From Alistipes sp. (lineage in GTDB: Bacteria > Bacteroidota > Bacteroidia > Bacteroidales > Rikenellaceae), in the NCBI GenBank assembly GCA_031285405.1, contig JAITWH010000013.1, forward strand, positions 1 to 64,000: a DNA stretch of 64,000 nucleotides, read 5' to 3'. Made by a program: the position numbers and the translations under genes. This document shows, one piece after another, positions 38,881-48,480 of this stretch. Position 1 is the first letter of the stretch. Each line of letters opens with the position of its first letter. The notes below the pieces were generated by a model. It was not told the origin of the DNA and searched no databases. It was given only the letters and a program-made list of their open reading frames with translations.

Positions 38881-40272
38881 TTAGTATTGGTTTAGTTGAG
38901 TAGATTTGATCTTGCCCGACCTCAGCGCGAAGAACGCGATGTAGGCGAAACAGAGCGCCGGAACCACAAGCGCTCCACGCACGCTCACATTGTCGGTCAG
39001 CCACCCCATCGCCAGCGGAACTACCGCTCCTCCGACTATCAGCGTGTTGATTATGCCCGAGGCCAGCGGCATCTCTCCAGACCCGACTCCCCTTACCGCC
39101 AGCGAGAAGATCGAAGGGAACATGATCGAGTTGAAGAACCCCACCGACAGCAGTGTCCACATGCCCACCGAGACCGGAAGCCCGATCGTCGCCAGCACGA
39201 GCCCCGCGGCCGTGACTCCGAAAATCGCCAATGACAGACCCGTTCGTCCCTGTCCGAGCGACATGCACACGAAGTTGAACAGCGCGATGCCGGCGAACAG
39301 CAACCCCTCCGTCGGGCGGGAGTCGAACGTGAAAGCTCCGTCGGCGACGCGCGAGCTGAAGATGAACCAGCCGATGAAGTACGACGCGACGATAAACATC
39401 GCGGAGAAGAGTAGTTTCCTCGACCGCTCCATGCTGCCGAGCATGACCGCGCCCAGAAATCGGCCGACCATTCCGCCCGCCCAGTAGATGGCCACCATCC
39501 GTCCGGCGTGATCCTTGGCGAATCCGCCCGCTTCGAGATAGGGAACTATCTGGGTGGAACATCCGACCTCGGCTCCGACGTAACAAAAAATGCCGATCGC
39601 ACCGAGGATCACCCCCGGGTTTTGCCACACACGTTTTGTCGTTCGACCCACGGTTTCGGCCCCTCGGATCTCGGGCAACTTTATAAAGCCGATCCCGATG
39701 GCGACCAACGCCACCACCGTGCCGATAATCGCGAAGGGCAACTGAACTGCCTTTGGGCCCATTGCCAGCGACGCCGGAGTGAGAATCAGCAGGCCGACGA
39801 GAAACGGCGCCACCGTGGTGGCGATGCTGTTCATCGACTGCACAAGGTTGAGCCTCGCCGAAGCGGTCTCCTGCGGCCCCAGAGCCACGACGTAGGGATT
39901 GGCCGCCGTTTGCAGAAACACCACCCCCGTGGCCATGATGAATATCGCCCCGAGGAACATCGGGTAGGAGGGGGTGCCCGACACGGCCGGATAGAACAGC
40001 CAGCTGCCAATCGCGATCAACAGCAGGCCGGCGATGATGCCGCTGCGGTAACCCCTCTTTTTGATGAAACTTCCGCACAGTAGCGAGAAACAAAAGTAGG
40101 CGAAAAAGAACACCCCGTTTACCAGCTGCGCGGTGGTGGCGCTCAGATCGAAAGTCGCCTGCACCTGATCTTTGAGCGCCATGTTGAAATTGGTGATGAA
40201 CCCCAGAACGAAGAATATCGCCGCCATGAAGCCAACACCGAGTCTATCAGACGGCGTTTGTATTTGAGTCAT
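38881..40272 (-). CDS. Sugar MFS transporter, FucP/GluP-like
   Basis: 12-TM MFS; FMAAIFFVLGFITNFNMAL; LQTAANPYVVALGP; SIMFPSIFSLA. Confidence 0.85.
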   Translation of the reverse strand: MTQIQTPSDRLGVGFMAAIFFVLGFITNFNMALKDQVQATFDLSATTAQLVNGVFFFAYFCFSLLCGSFIKKRGYRSGIIAGLLLIAIGSWLFYPAVSGTPSYPMFLGAIFIMATGVVFLQTAANPYVVALGPQETASARLNLVQSMNSIATTVAPFLVGLLILTPASLAMGPKAVQLPFAIIGTVVALVAIGIGFIKLPEIRGAETVGRTTKRVWQNPGVILGAIGIFCYVGAEVGCSTQIVPYLEAGGFAKDHAGRMVAIYWAGGMVGRFLGAVMLGSMERSRKLLFSAMFIVASYFIGWFIFSSRVADGAFTFDSRPTEGLLFAGIALFNFVCMSLGQGRTGLSLAIFGVTAAGLVLATIGLPVSVGMWTLLSVGFFNSIMFPSIFSLAVRGVGSGEMPLASGIINTLIVGGAVVPLAMGWLTDNVSVRGALVVPALCFAYIAFFALRSGKIKSTQLNQY

Positions 40273-40288
40273 TGCTGTTTTTTGTCTG

Positions 40289-41887
40289 TTATTTCACCCC
40301 TCCCGAACTCTCCCGCACCGACTTCAGACCGGTGACTGAGACACTCTCCGCCGTGACCCTGCCGTTCTCGGCAAAGATGTCGAGCAGGTCGAATCGGCCC
40401 GTCGGATAAAAAGTGTCCGTCATGGCGATCTTTCCATCCACCGTGAAGAGCTCCAGCGAACCGCGGTCGAGCACCAGATGCAATTCCAGCGCTTCCGAAC
40501 CCTCGATGTCGCAGGGGAAGAGGTGTGTGTGTTTGAAACTGTCGGAAAACTTCACGGTCGACGAGGCGCCGCGGTCGACGTAGAGCAGCCGGTTGAAGCT
40601 GTCGTATCCGATGGTGACGGACTCGCCGCTTTCGTTGCCGATCCTGATGCCGAACCTCTCCGCGAAACCGATCGTGCCGAGCTCATCCGTCCGGAATTTT
40701 ACGGTGATCTCCGACGGAGTCACGGCGACCTTTGTCTTAACGCGGTGGAGACCCTCCCGCTCGATATCCTGAACAACGGTGATGTCGGACAGCTCCGTTC
40801 GCCGGCCTTGTAGCATGCCGATCTCGCCGACCGGTCTTTGCGAGAGCACATACTCTCCGCGCAACGACTCCAGCGTCAGCTCCCTCGGCAGGGTCAGCGA
40901 ACCTTTCCATCCTTCGGTCGGCACCTCGGCGGCGTACTCCCAGTTGTTCATACAACCGATGTAGACGGTTCGTCCGTCGGGCAGAGCGCTCGTGGTTCCG
41001 GCGTAGTTGTCGAATCCGTAGTCGATCCACAGCGGGTCGGTCTGGTCGGGGGTGAAGTTGTCGTCCTCTAACGTTCCGGTGAAGTAGCCTGTTCCCCACT
41101 CTCCGGTCTCGCCCATTCCGATGCCTGTCGTCAAGACCCAGCGTTCGTCGTCAGTGCCCGCGACCCGCATCTTCATCAGATCGGGACTCTCCCATACGTC
41201 GTACTCGCTGCCGATCTGTGTGCCGAAGCTACCCGTGGGGCGCCACTGCCTCAGGTCGGACGAGCGATAGAAACTCACCCTGCCGTTTTGGGCCACCGTC
41301 ATCCTCCACTCCCCGGTCTCGTCGTCGCGGCTCACTTTCGGATCTCGGAAATGGCGCGCACCGGGGATCACCGGATTGCCGTCATACTTCGTCCACGTGT
41401 CGCCGCCGTCGAGGCTGAAGGCCAGACCCTGACTTTCGATCTCCTCTCCGCCGGCCGCCTCTGTCTCGTAGTTGTGGTAGGTGTAGATTGCGATCAAGGG
41501 CGGATTGTCGGTGGTGCCGAATCCCGAACTGTTTTCCTCGTCCAGAACAACGCAACCCGAGGCGATGGCTCCCAGAGAGTCGGGCCCCAGTGCGGGAGGC
41601 AGCTCCTCCCAGTGCAGCATGTCGGTACTGACGGCGTGTCCCAGATGGGTCGTGACGCGGGTGCTCTCGGTCGGGTTGCACGGATAGAAAAGGTGATACC
41701 GTTCGCCGGTGTGGATAAGTTCGGCGGGGCCGTTCATCCAACCTGCGTTCATCGAGAAGTGTAGCTCTCCGCGGTGCGACTCCCCCTCGGGAGGCGTACC
41801 GGATGAACGGGTGTCACACCCATGCAGCAGGGCGACGATGATCAGTATGCAAAAACATTTTGTTCGGCACATCATGGGTAGGGGCAA
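40289..41887 (-). CDS. GH32-family protein (levanase/fructanase-like) with atypical nucleophile motif
   Basis: FSMNAGWMNGPAELIHTGERYHLFYPCNP; HFRDPKVSRD (RDP); DVWESPDLM; C-terminal beta-sandwich. Confidence 0.88.
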   Translation of the reverse strand: MPLPMMCRTKCFCILIIVALLHGCDTRSSGTPPEGESHRGELHFSMNAGWMNGPAELIHTGERYHLFYPCNPTESTRVTTHLGHAVSTDMLHWEELPPALGPDSLGAIASGCVVLDEENSSGFGTTDNPPLIAIYTYHNYETEAAGGEEIESQGLAFSLDGGDTWTKYDGNPVIPGARHFRDPKVSRDDETGEWRMTVAQNGRVSFYRSSDLRQWRPTGSFGTQIGSEYDVWESPDLMKMRVAGTDDERWVLTTGIGMGETGEWGTGYFTGTLEDDNFTPDQTDPLWIDYGFDNYAGTTSALPDGRTVYIGCMNNWEYAAEVPTEGWKGSLTLPRELTLESLRGEYVLSQRPVGEIGMLQGRRTELSDITVVQDIEREGLHRVKTKVAVTPSEITVKFRTDELGTIGFAERFGIRIGNESGESVTIGYDSFNRLLYVDRGASSTVKFSDSFKHTHLFPCDIEGSEALELHLVLDRGSLELFTVDGKIAMTDTFYPTGRFDLLDIFAENGRVTAESVSVTGLKSVRESSGGVK

Positions 41888-41960
41888 TTAAGAGATTATT
41901 TAATTTACCGGAACCACCTCGCAGTTATGCGAGCGCGAGGCAGCTCCGGCAAAAGTCAGC

Positions 41961-43718
41961 CTACCATCCGTAGTTCTGTTCGTACACGCCGCGGCTGAAG
42001 CTAATCTGGCGATAGGGGATGGGGAAGTACTCGTCCTTGTTCTTGGTAAATCGGGCGGTCTTCAGGTGCTCCCTTCGGGGTGCTTCCGTCGCGTAGTAGT
42101 CGTTGAGAGTCTCGGCGGCGATGCCCCAGCGAACCAGGTCGAATCCGCGGCTCGCCTCCATGGCCATCTCAAGGCGACGCTCCCAGCGGAAGGCGTTGCG
42201 CGCTTCGTCCTGATCGGCAAAGCTGTCGTAGAGGCCCACCTTGAACTGACCCGCGTCGGCGAGGAGGTTACCTTCGGCATCTCTCAGCATACCGGTGCTC
42301 CGGCCGGCACGTTCGCGCAGCGAGTTGATTATCTCTCTGGCGGCGTTGAGGTTGTCGGCCCCGCCGATCTCGACGAGGGCTTCGACCTTCCACAGCAGGG
42401 CGTCGTCGTAGCGGATGATGTCGCGGTTCAGCGAGCTCGAATAGTACCAGCGGGCCTGCTCGAAGCATGGGCAGTCAAACGATACAACCTCCTTCATTGA
42501 GAGGAATGGTCCGTAGTAGATGCCACCCTCGCGCGGGAATGTGATGTTGACGATGTGCTTTTCCTTGTCGGCGGCGGGCTTCGTCGACACGTCGGCGTAC
42601 TTGTAGGGCAGGCCGATCATAGCCACGGTGTGGAGAAGGCGCGGGTCGACGGTGTACGAGGCGAGGTCGGTTGCATCCTCGATATCTTCACCTGGGGTAT
42701 TGAATGTGCCGAACATAGGCAGGCCTGTGGCGGAGTCGGTCTTGAAGGCATTCACCAACTCCTGTGTTGGTATGTGCATGCCGCAACATCCGTAGCCGGC
42801 GGACATCGGGTAGGAGAGCACTGAGGTCATGTTGAGGCGACCGAAGGGCACACCGTCGTCGTGCGAGTTCTGGATTGCGAAGATCGACTCAGGGCCGTTC
42901 TCGGTCTCCCAGCGAAAGTTGTCGGCAAAGTCGTTGACAAGGCTGAACTTGGCGCCCAACTCGTCGACGAGCGATACCACCTCTTCGAGCTTCGTCTTGT
43001 CGATGTTCACCACGTTGTTCTGTTCGTCCTGCTCGTAGGCGGCGTAGAGGAGCGCCTTGGCGAGATAGGCTTTGGCGGCCCACTTGTCGGCGCGACCCAC
43101 ATCCTTGTTGTCCTCGGGAAGGTTGGCCACCGCGAAACGGAAGTCTTCGATGATCTTGCCCCACAGCTCGGCGTCGGTGTACTTTCTGTTGGAGGTCTCC
43201 TTCAGTTCGTCGTCGGAGATGGTCTCGTCGACCCACACGGGGTACTTGAAGATCACCTTGAGTTCGAACATGTGGTGGGCTCTCAGGAAGCGCATCTCTC
43301 CGGAGCGGATGTTCTTCTCCGGATAATCGCTCTCTTCGAGGGCGTTGATGCGCGACAGGGCATTGTTGGCGCGCGAGATGGCGATGTAACCTCTGGTCCA
43401 CTTCGTGTTCAACTGGCCGGTGTTGACCAGCAGGGTGTTTGCAACTTCGATGTTGTGGGCGAATCCCATGTCACTGGGACCGCCGCCGCCCTTGTAGGCG
43501 TCGCCGCTCCGCAGGTCGGAAAAGAGCCACGGCATCATCTCCACGTTGTCGTTCTCGATGAGCGAGTAGGCGGCGATCACCATCTTCTCGACATACTCGG
43601 GAGAGGTCAACTGGTCGCTGGAGAGGCTGCCCTTGGGGTCCAACTCCAGAAAGTCGGAACATGACGATGCCGCCATCGTTATCAATCCACAGGCGAGGAT
43701 ATGTTTTATCTTATTCAT
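41961..43718 (-). CDS. susD: SusD/RagB family nutrient-binding lipoprotein
   Basis: MNKIKHILACGLITMAASSCSDFLELDPKGSLSSDQL; C-term EYFPIPYRQI. Confidence 0.95.
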   Translation of the reverse strand: MNKIKHILACGLITMAASSCSDFLELDPKGSLSSDQLTSPEYVEKMVIAAYSLIENDNVEMMPWLFSDLRSGDAYKGGGGPSDMGFAHNIEVANTLLVNTGQLNTKWTRGYIAISRANNALSRINALEESDYPEKNIRSGEMRFLRAHHMFELKVIFKYPVWVDETISDDELKETSNRKYTDAELWGKIIEDFRFAVANLPEDNKDVGRADKWAAKAYLAKALLYAAYEQDEQNNVVNIDKTKLEEVVSLVDELGAKFSLVNDFADNFRWETENGPESIFAIQNSHDDGVPFGRLNMTSVLSYPMSAGYGCCGMHIPTQELVNAFKTDSATGLPMFGTFNTPGEDIEDATDLASYTVDPRLLHTVAMIGLPYKYADVSTKPAADKEKHIVNITFPREGGIYYGPFLSMKEVVSFDCPCFEQARWYYSSSLNRDIIRYDDALLWKVEALVEIGGADNLNAAREIINSLRERAGRSTGMLRDAEGNLLADAGQFKVGLYDSFADQDEARNAFRWERRLEMAMEASRGFDLVRWGIAAETLNDYYATEAPRREHLKTARFTKNKDEYFPIPYRQISFSRGVYEQNYGW

Positions 43719-43731
43719 GATTCGTATTGTT

Positions 43732-46700
43732 TTAGAATGATACATTGAGACCCACCGACACGGCGAAGGGGATCGGATAGGCGGTACCCGGCGTTTCGGG
43801 GTCGATTCCGGTGAAGTCGCGACTCTTGATCTTGAGCAGGTTTTCGCTTCTCAGATAGACGCGCGTGTTTGTCATGTGCAGTTTGGTGGTGAGCGTTTCC
43901 GGCAAGGTGTACCCCAACTCCAGACTGCGCAACTTGAAGTATGAGGCGTTCTCCATAAAGTAGGAAGATACCTCCTTCTCGTTGTTGTTGTCGAAGAACG
44001 AGAGCATCGGGATTGTCGAGTCGCTGTTCAGCGGCGTCCATGCGTCCAGGGTGCGTTTGCCGTTGTTCTCGCCTGTCTTGTCGGCGCCGAAAAAGTCGGT
44101 GAACAGTTTGACGCCCCTTGTGTTGGCCACTCCGCCGGCCACTCCGTTGAAGAACGCGCTGAAGTCCCACTGCTTGTAGATCATGTTGACGTTGATACCG
44201 TAGATGAAGTCGGGGTCGCGTACGCCGATCCACGTGCGGTCGTCGATGGTGATCTTGTCGTCGCCGTTCACATCTCTGTAACGCAGACGTCCGACGCCAG
44301 CTCCGGTCTGGTCGGCGTGCGCATCGACCTCGGCCTGGCTCTGAAAGAGTCCGTCGGCGATGTATCCGTAGTAGGAGTTCACCGGATGGCCGATGATTAC
44401 GTCGTCGATACCGTTACCCGGGTATGCGTCGTACACATCCTGCGGCAGATAGGTGACTTTGTTCTTGTAGGCGCCGAGGTTTCCGGCAACGGACAGGTCG
44501 AAGTCGCCGAACTGTTTGCTGTATGAGAGCATGAACTCGAAACCGGTGTTCTTCATGCCCGCCCCGTTGGTCGCTTTTTCGGAACCCTCTCCAAGAACGG
44601 CGAGCACCGGAGGTGTGACCAAAATGTCGCTGATGTCTTTGACGAAGTAGTCGAACGAGCCCATCAGCGCGTTGTCGAACAGTCCGAAGTCGATCCCGAT
44701 GTTGTGCTGGCTGGCGGCCTCCCAACGCAGGTCGGCGTTTGCCAACTGGGTGCGAATGTATCCCGAGGGCAGAGTTCCCGAGTCGTTACCGCCTATGTCA
44801 TAGGCTGTTCCGTCGAAATACCAACCGCCCTGCGCCCAGTCGCTTGCGTACTTCGCGGAGTAGAGCTGCATGGTGGCGTAGTTGCCGATGTCCTGGTTAC
44901 CGGTCTTGCCCCAGCCGTAGCGCAGCTTCAGGTCGGAGACCACCGACGCGATGGCGGAGTCTCTGAAGAACGACTCCTCGCTGAGCCTCCATCCCAACGA
45001 CAGCGCGGGGAAGGTACCGAAACGGTTGTTGCGGCCGAAGCGCGACGAGCCGTCGTAACGCAGCGTGAACGAGAACAGATAGCGGTTGAGGTAGTTGTAG
45101 TTCAACTTGCCGAAGTACGACATCAGCGAGTAGGCAGTGCCGTAGCCGGCGGCCCTCTGGTCGGTCTCTCCCACGTCGAGGTACATGTAGTCGGGCCTCA
45201 GGTCGGCGAAGTTTTTGCGTTCGGCCTCAACCCGTTCGAATCCATACTCCAGCGCCTCCTGTCCTGCCAACACAGTGAACTTGTGGTCTTCGGCGATCGT
45301 GAAGTCGTAGTTGATCGTGTTCGACCATATCCAGTTGCCGAAGCGGTCGTCGCGGTTGGTCACGATGGGGGTGGTGTCCTGCATGAATCCCTCTTTGAAG
45401 GGGAGGAAACGATTGCGGTACCACAGGAAAGAGTAGTCGATACCGAGTGTCGACTTTACGTGCAGGTTCTTGGTGAGCTCAAGGTCGATCGAGGCGTCGC
45501 CGAACAGACGCAGTATGTTGTCGTTGTTGCCCTTGCTGTGTTCGATCTGGCGCACGGGGTTTTTTCTGTCGGCCATGCTGCCCCACGGGCCGCCCCAACC
45601 GATGCCGTCCACCGTGTGAACCGGCACGATCGGCTGTATCGAGCGCGTCTGGCTGAGGATGTCAGCCGCGTTCAGACGGCTTCTCTCGGTTTTGGTGAGC
45701 GAAAAGTTCTCGGCGATGGTCAACCGGCCATCCATCAGCGAGTAGTCGGAGTTCATGCGGGCGGAGATTCTCTTGTTGAACGTTTCGCGAACGGTACCCA
45801 CGTAGTCCAGATAATCGAGGGCGAAGAGCGAACGCCCCTTGTCGCCTCCGGTGGAGACTCTGACATTGTAGTTTTGGGTCAGCGAGGTTTGTCCCACCTC
45901 TTTCGCCCAGTCGGTGTCGGCCGACTTCATTGTGTTGTTGGGGGCGTCGATATATTCGGCCCAGTTGACGCGGTCGAGAATCCAGTTGCCGTTGGCGTCC
46001 TGATGATCTTCGAACGAGTAGATCTCCGAGTTGTTGGGATCGTTGCCGTCGTTGCGTGCGGCCTGCCAGTGGATGCGCCCCCTCTCTTCGGTGTTGAGCC
46101 AGTCGAGCGATTTCACGTAGGTTCTCGCGGTGAGCGAGAGTCGACCGGTCACGGTGGTTCTTTGGCGGTCGCCTTTTCTGGTGGTGATGATGATCACACC
46201 GTTCGACGCGCGCGAACCGTAGATGCTGGCCGACGAGGCATCCTTCAACACCTGGATCGACTCGATGTCCTGCGGCGAGAGCTCGTTCATGCCTCCCGTG
46301 CTGGCCATCCCGTCGATGATGTAGAGCGGGCCCCGATTTCCATTTGCCCCCATGGCGTTCACCCCGCGCACCATGACCGTGGCACCACCCGAGGGCGATC
46401 CGTCGGAGGTGATGAACACTCCCGGCACGCGACCCTGAAGCGACTGCATCACATTGCTGGACGCGCGGTTGGCGATGTCGGAGACGTTCACTACCGACAC
46501 GGCTCCCGTGAGGTCTTTCTTGCTCATCGTGCCGTAGCCCACAACGACCACATCGTCGAGAATCTGAAGATCTTCCTGCATGACGATGTCGATGGTGGAG
46601 CGATTGTTAACTGTCACCTCCTGTTCGAGATATCCGATATAGGAGACCACGAGGGTTCCGTCGCCCGCGGCACGCAACGAGAAGTTGCCGCCCACGTCGG

Positions 46701-47205
46701 AGATCGACCCGTTGGTGGATCCCTTCTCGATGATGGTGGCTCCGATGATGGCGTTCCCGTCCTGATCGCGAACGGTACCCGAGATGGCGATCCTGTCGTT
46801 CTGCGGTGCGGCGGCGACGGTTGTCGCGGGTGCGGGCTGTTTCACCGACAAGATGATGTGGGTTCCCTCGCGTTCGTAGCCGATGTTGGTTCCCTTGAGC
46901 ACTTCGTTCAGAAGCTCGAAGACGCTCTTGTCGCTGACGTTGACCGACAGGTTCTGATTTACGTCGACGTCGCTGCTGTAAAAGAACAGATAGTCGGTGC
47001 TCTTCTCGATCTCGTTCATCAGATCTTTGAGCGGAATGGAGTCGTGGTTGATGCTGACGGTGACACTCTCGGAGGAGCTGTTGTCAGCGAGGGTGGCGGT
47101 GGTGCCTGCCGTTATCATAAACACGGTCAGCAGCGCAACCCTGAAAAGTTGTGATAATCGTGGAATTTCCAAGTTTAGGTCTCCGCGACAACGATAATTA
47201 TTCAT
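43732..47205 (-). CDS. susC: SusC/RagA family TonB-linked outer-membrane protein with N-terminal STN domain
   Basis: STN-like VTVSINHDSIPLKDLMNEIEKSTDYLFFYSSD; GTVRDQDGNAIIGATI; plug VVVGYGTMSKKDLTGAVS. Confidence 0.95.
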   Translation of the reverse strand: MNNYRCRGDLNLEIPRLSQLFRVALLTVFMITAGTTATLADNSSSESVTVSINHDSIPLKDLMNEIEKSTDYLFFYSSDVDVNQNLSVNVSDKSVFELLNEVLKGTNIGYEREGTHIILSVKQPAPATTVAAAPQNDRIAISGTVRDQDGNAIIGATIIEKGSTNGSISDVGGNFSLRAAGDGTLVVSYIGYLEQEVTVNNRSTIDIVMQEDLQILDDVVVVGYGTMSKKDLTGAVSVVNVSDIANRASSNVMQSLQGRVPGVFITSDGSPSGGATVMVRGVNAMGANGNRGPLYIIDGMASTGGMNELSPQDIESIQVLKDASSASIYGSRASNGVIIITTRKGDRQRTTVTGRLSLTARTYVKSLDWLNTEERGRIHWQAARNDGNDPNNSEIYSFEDHQDANGNWILDRVNWAEYIDAPNNTMKSADTDWAKEVGQTSLTQNYNVRVSTGGDKGRSLFALDYLDYVGTVRETFNKRISARMNSDYSLMDGRLTIAENFSLTKTERSRLNAADILSQTRSIQPIVPVHTVDGIGWGGPWGSMADRKNPVRQIEHSKGNNDNILRLFGDASIDLELTKNLHVKSTLGIDYSFLWYRNRFLPFKEGFMQDTTPIVTNRDDRFGNWIWSNTINYDFTIAEDHKFTVLAGQEALEYGFERVEAERKNFADLRPDYMYLDVGETDQRAAGYGTAYSLMSYFGKLNYNYLNRYLFSFTLRYDGSSRFGRNNRFGTFPALSLGWRLSEESFFRDSAIASVVSDLKLRYGWGKTGNQDIGNYATMQLYSAKYASDWAQGGWYFDGTAYDIGGNDSGTLPSGYIRTQLANADLRWEAASQHNIGIDFGLFDNALMGSFDYFVKDISDILVTPPVLAVLGEGSEKATNGAGMKNTGFEFMLSYSKQFGDFDLSVAGNLGAYKNKVTYLPQDVYDAYPGNGIDDVIIGHPVNSYYGYIADGLFQSQAEVDAHADQTGAGVGRLRYRDVNGDDKITIDDRTWIGVRDPDFIYGINVNMIYKQWDFSAFFNGVAGGVANTRGVKLFTDFFGADKTGENNGKRTLDAWTPLNSDSTIPMLSFFDNNNEKEVSSYFMENASYFKLRSLELGYTLPETLTTKLHMTNTRVYLRSENLLKIKSRDFTGIDPETPGTAYPIPFAVSVGLNVSF

Positions 47206-47382
47206 ACCTTTGCACAATTGGGTTAATACGGTTAGTAATAGGTTTATTGGCTGTGTTAATGTGTGGCTGGTGAGCGGTGGTGCGCTTGCCGGCCCTTTTT
47301 TTGTCTTGTGCTTGTCATCACTTCATAGGCAGTGTTTTTTTATTTGGTCGGGGTTAGGTTGTAGTGTTATTATGTAGGTTGG

Positions 47383-48342
47383 TCACTCTATATATATGAC
47401 AGGCTCCTCGTTGTCGTACGAAAATGAGAACCCGATATCTCTCTGCAAAATCCTCAGCGCATAGTCGATGCCGTCGGTTTGCCTGAATTTTCCGGTGAAC
47501 GTCTCCTTGGGCGCGCCGTCGGGATTACGCATCCGGATGATCACCCCGTAGTGCCTCTCGAACTGCCGCATGATCTGCTCCAGCGTCAGGTTGTTGAAGC
47601 TGACCAGCCCCCTCTTCCAGTCGAAGTGGTCGTAGTCGGTTATCTTCTCCACCTGCAATCGTCCCGCAACGAGTGTCGCCTTGGTGTCGGGCGTCAACTC
47701 CACCATCTGCGAGGGGTCGTCCTTGCCGCGCACGTTCAATTTTCCTTCGATCAGCGAGGTCTCGAAAAAATCGCTGCCGGAGTAGGCATCAACGTTGAAG
47801 CTTGTGCCCAACACCTCGATGTCGCCTTTGTCTGTCGCCACGACGAAGGTCTTGCCCGTGTTTTTCATCACCTCAAGGTAGGCCTCGCCGTCGAGAAACA
47901 CCCTGCGCTCCTCTCGCCCGAACGATGTGGGGTATCGCAACGTCGAGAGTGAGTTGAGCCACACGTTCGTTCCGTCGGGCAGCGTCACCTGCGCCCTCTG
48001 ACCCGCGGGGACAGATACCGCCTGCATTCCGGTCGCGTCGTCGGCGGGGTTGCCGCCCTTCGTCCAAAAAATATGACCGACTCCAAATACAACCGCCGCG
48101 ACTGCCGCCGCCTTCATCGCCTCGACCACCATGCGGCGCAACAGAGGTCTCATTCGTCTTCCTCCCTCTCGGACAGGTTCCGTGAGCAGGATCGTGGCGT
48201 CGTACAGACTGCGTTCGCGAACGAGGGTGCGCTTGTTCTCCGCCGACGCCTCCATCCACTCCTTTATCCGCCTCTCCTCCTCGTGAGAGGCCGTTCCTTC
48301 AAAAAATCTATATAGTGTCTGTTTCCGCATCTGTTTTCCCAT
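47383..48342 (-). CDS. FecR family anti-sigma factor
   Basis: VSVPAGQRAQVTLPDGTNVWLNSLSTLRYPTSFGREERRVFLDGEAYLEV. Confidence 0.93.
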   Translation of the reverse strand: MGKQMRKQTLYRFFEGTASHEEERRIKEWMEASAENKRTLVRERSLYDATILLTEPVREGGRRMRPLLRRMVVEAMKAAAVAAVVFGVGHIFWTKGGNPADDATGMQAVSVPAGQRAQVTLPDGTNVWLNSLSTLRYPTSFGREERRVFLDGEAYLEVMKNTGKTFVVATDKGDIEVLGTSFNVDAYSGSDFFETSLIEGKLNVRGKDDPSQMVELTPDTKATLVAGRLQVEKITDYDHFDWKRGLVSFNNLTLEQIMRQFERHYGVIIRMRNPDGAPKETFTGKFRQTDGIDYALRILQRDIGFSFSYDNEEPVIYIE

Positions 48343-48480
48343 TGTATCTTTAATAACAGTTCACGAAGCCACATCCCTAACCGATTTTCGCAAAAAATAA
48401 ATAAATTTTTCAAAGATGCTAAAACGCTGTAATTGTGTATATATTTGCCCCCGACAGAATTAAACTAACCCGAAACTCGT

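Noticed and set aside
47205-47215. Plus-strand TACCTTTGC (-7-like) overlapping the susC start codon as an antisense promoter
   Set aside because: No supported upstream element or plus-strand gene; a single short motif is not enough.
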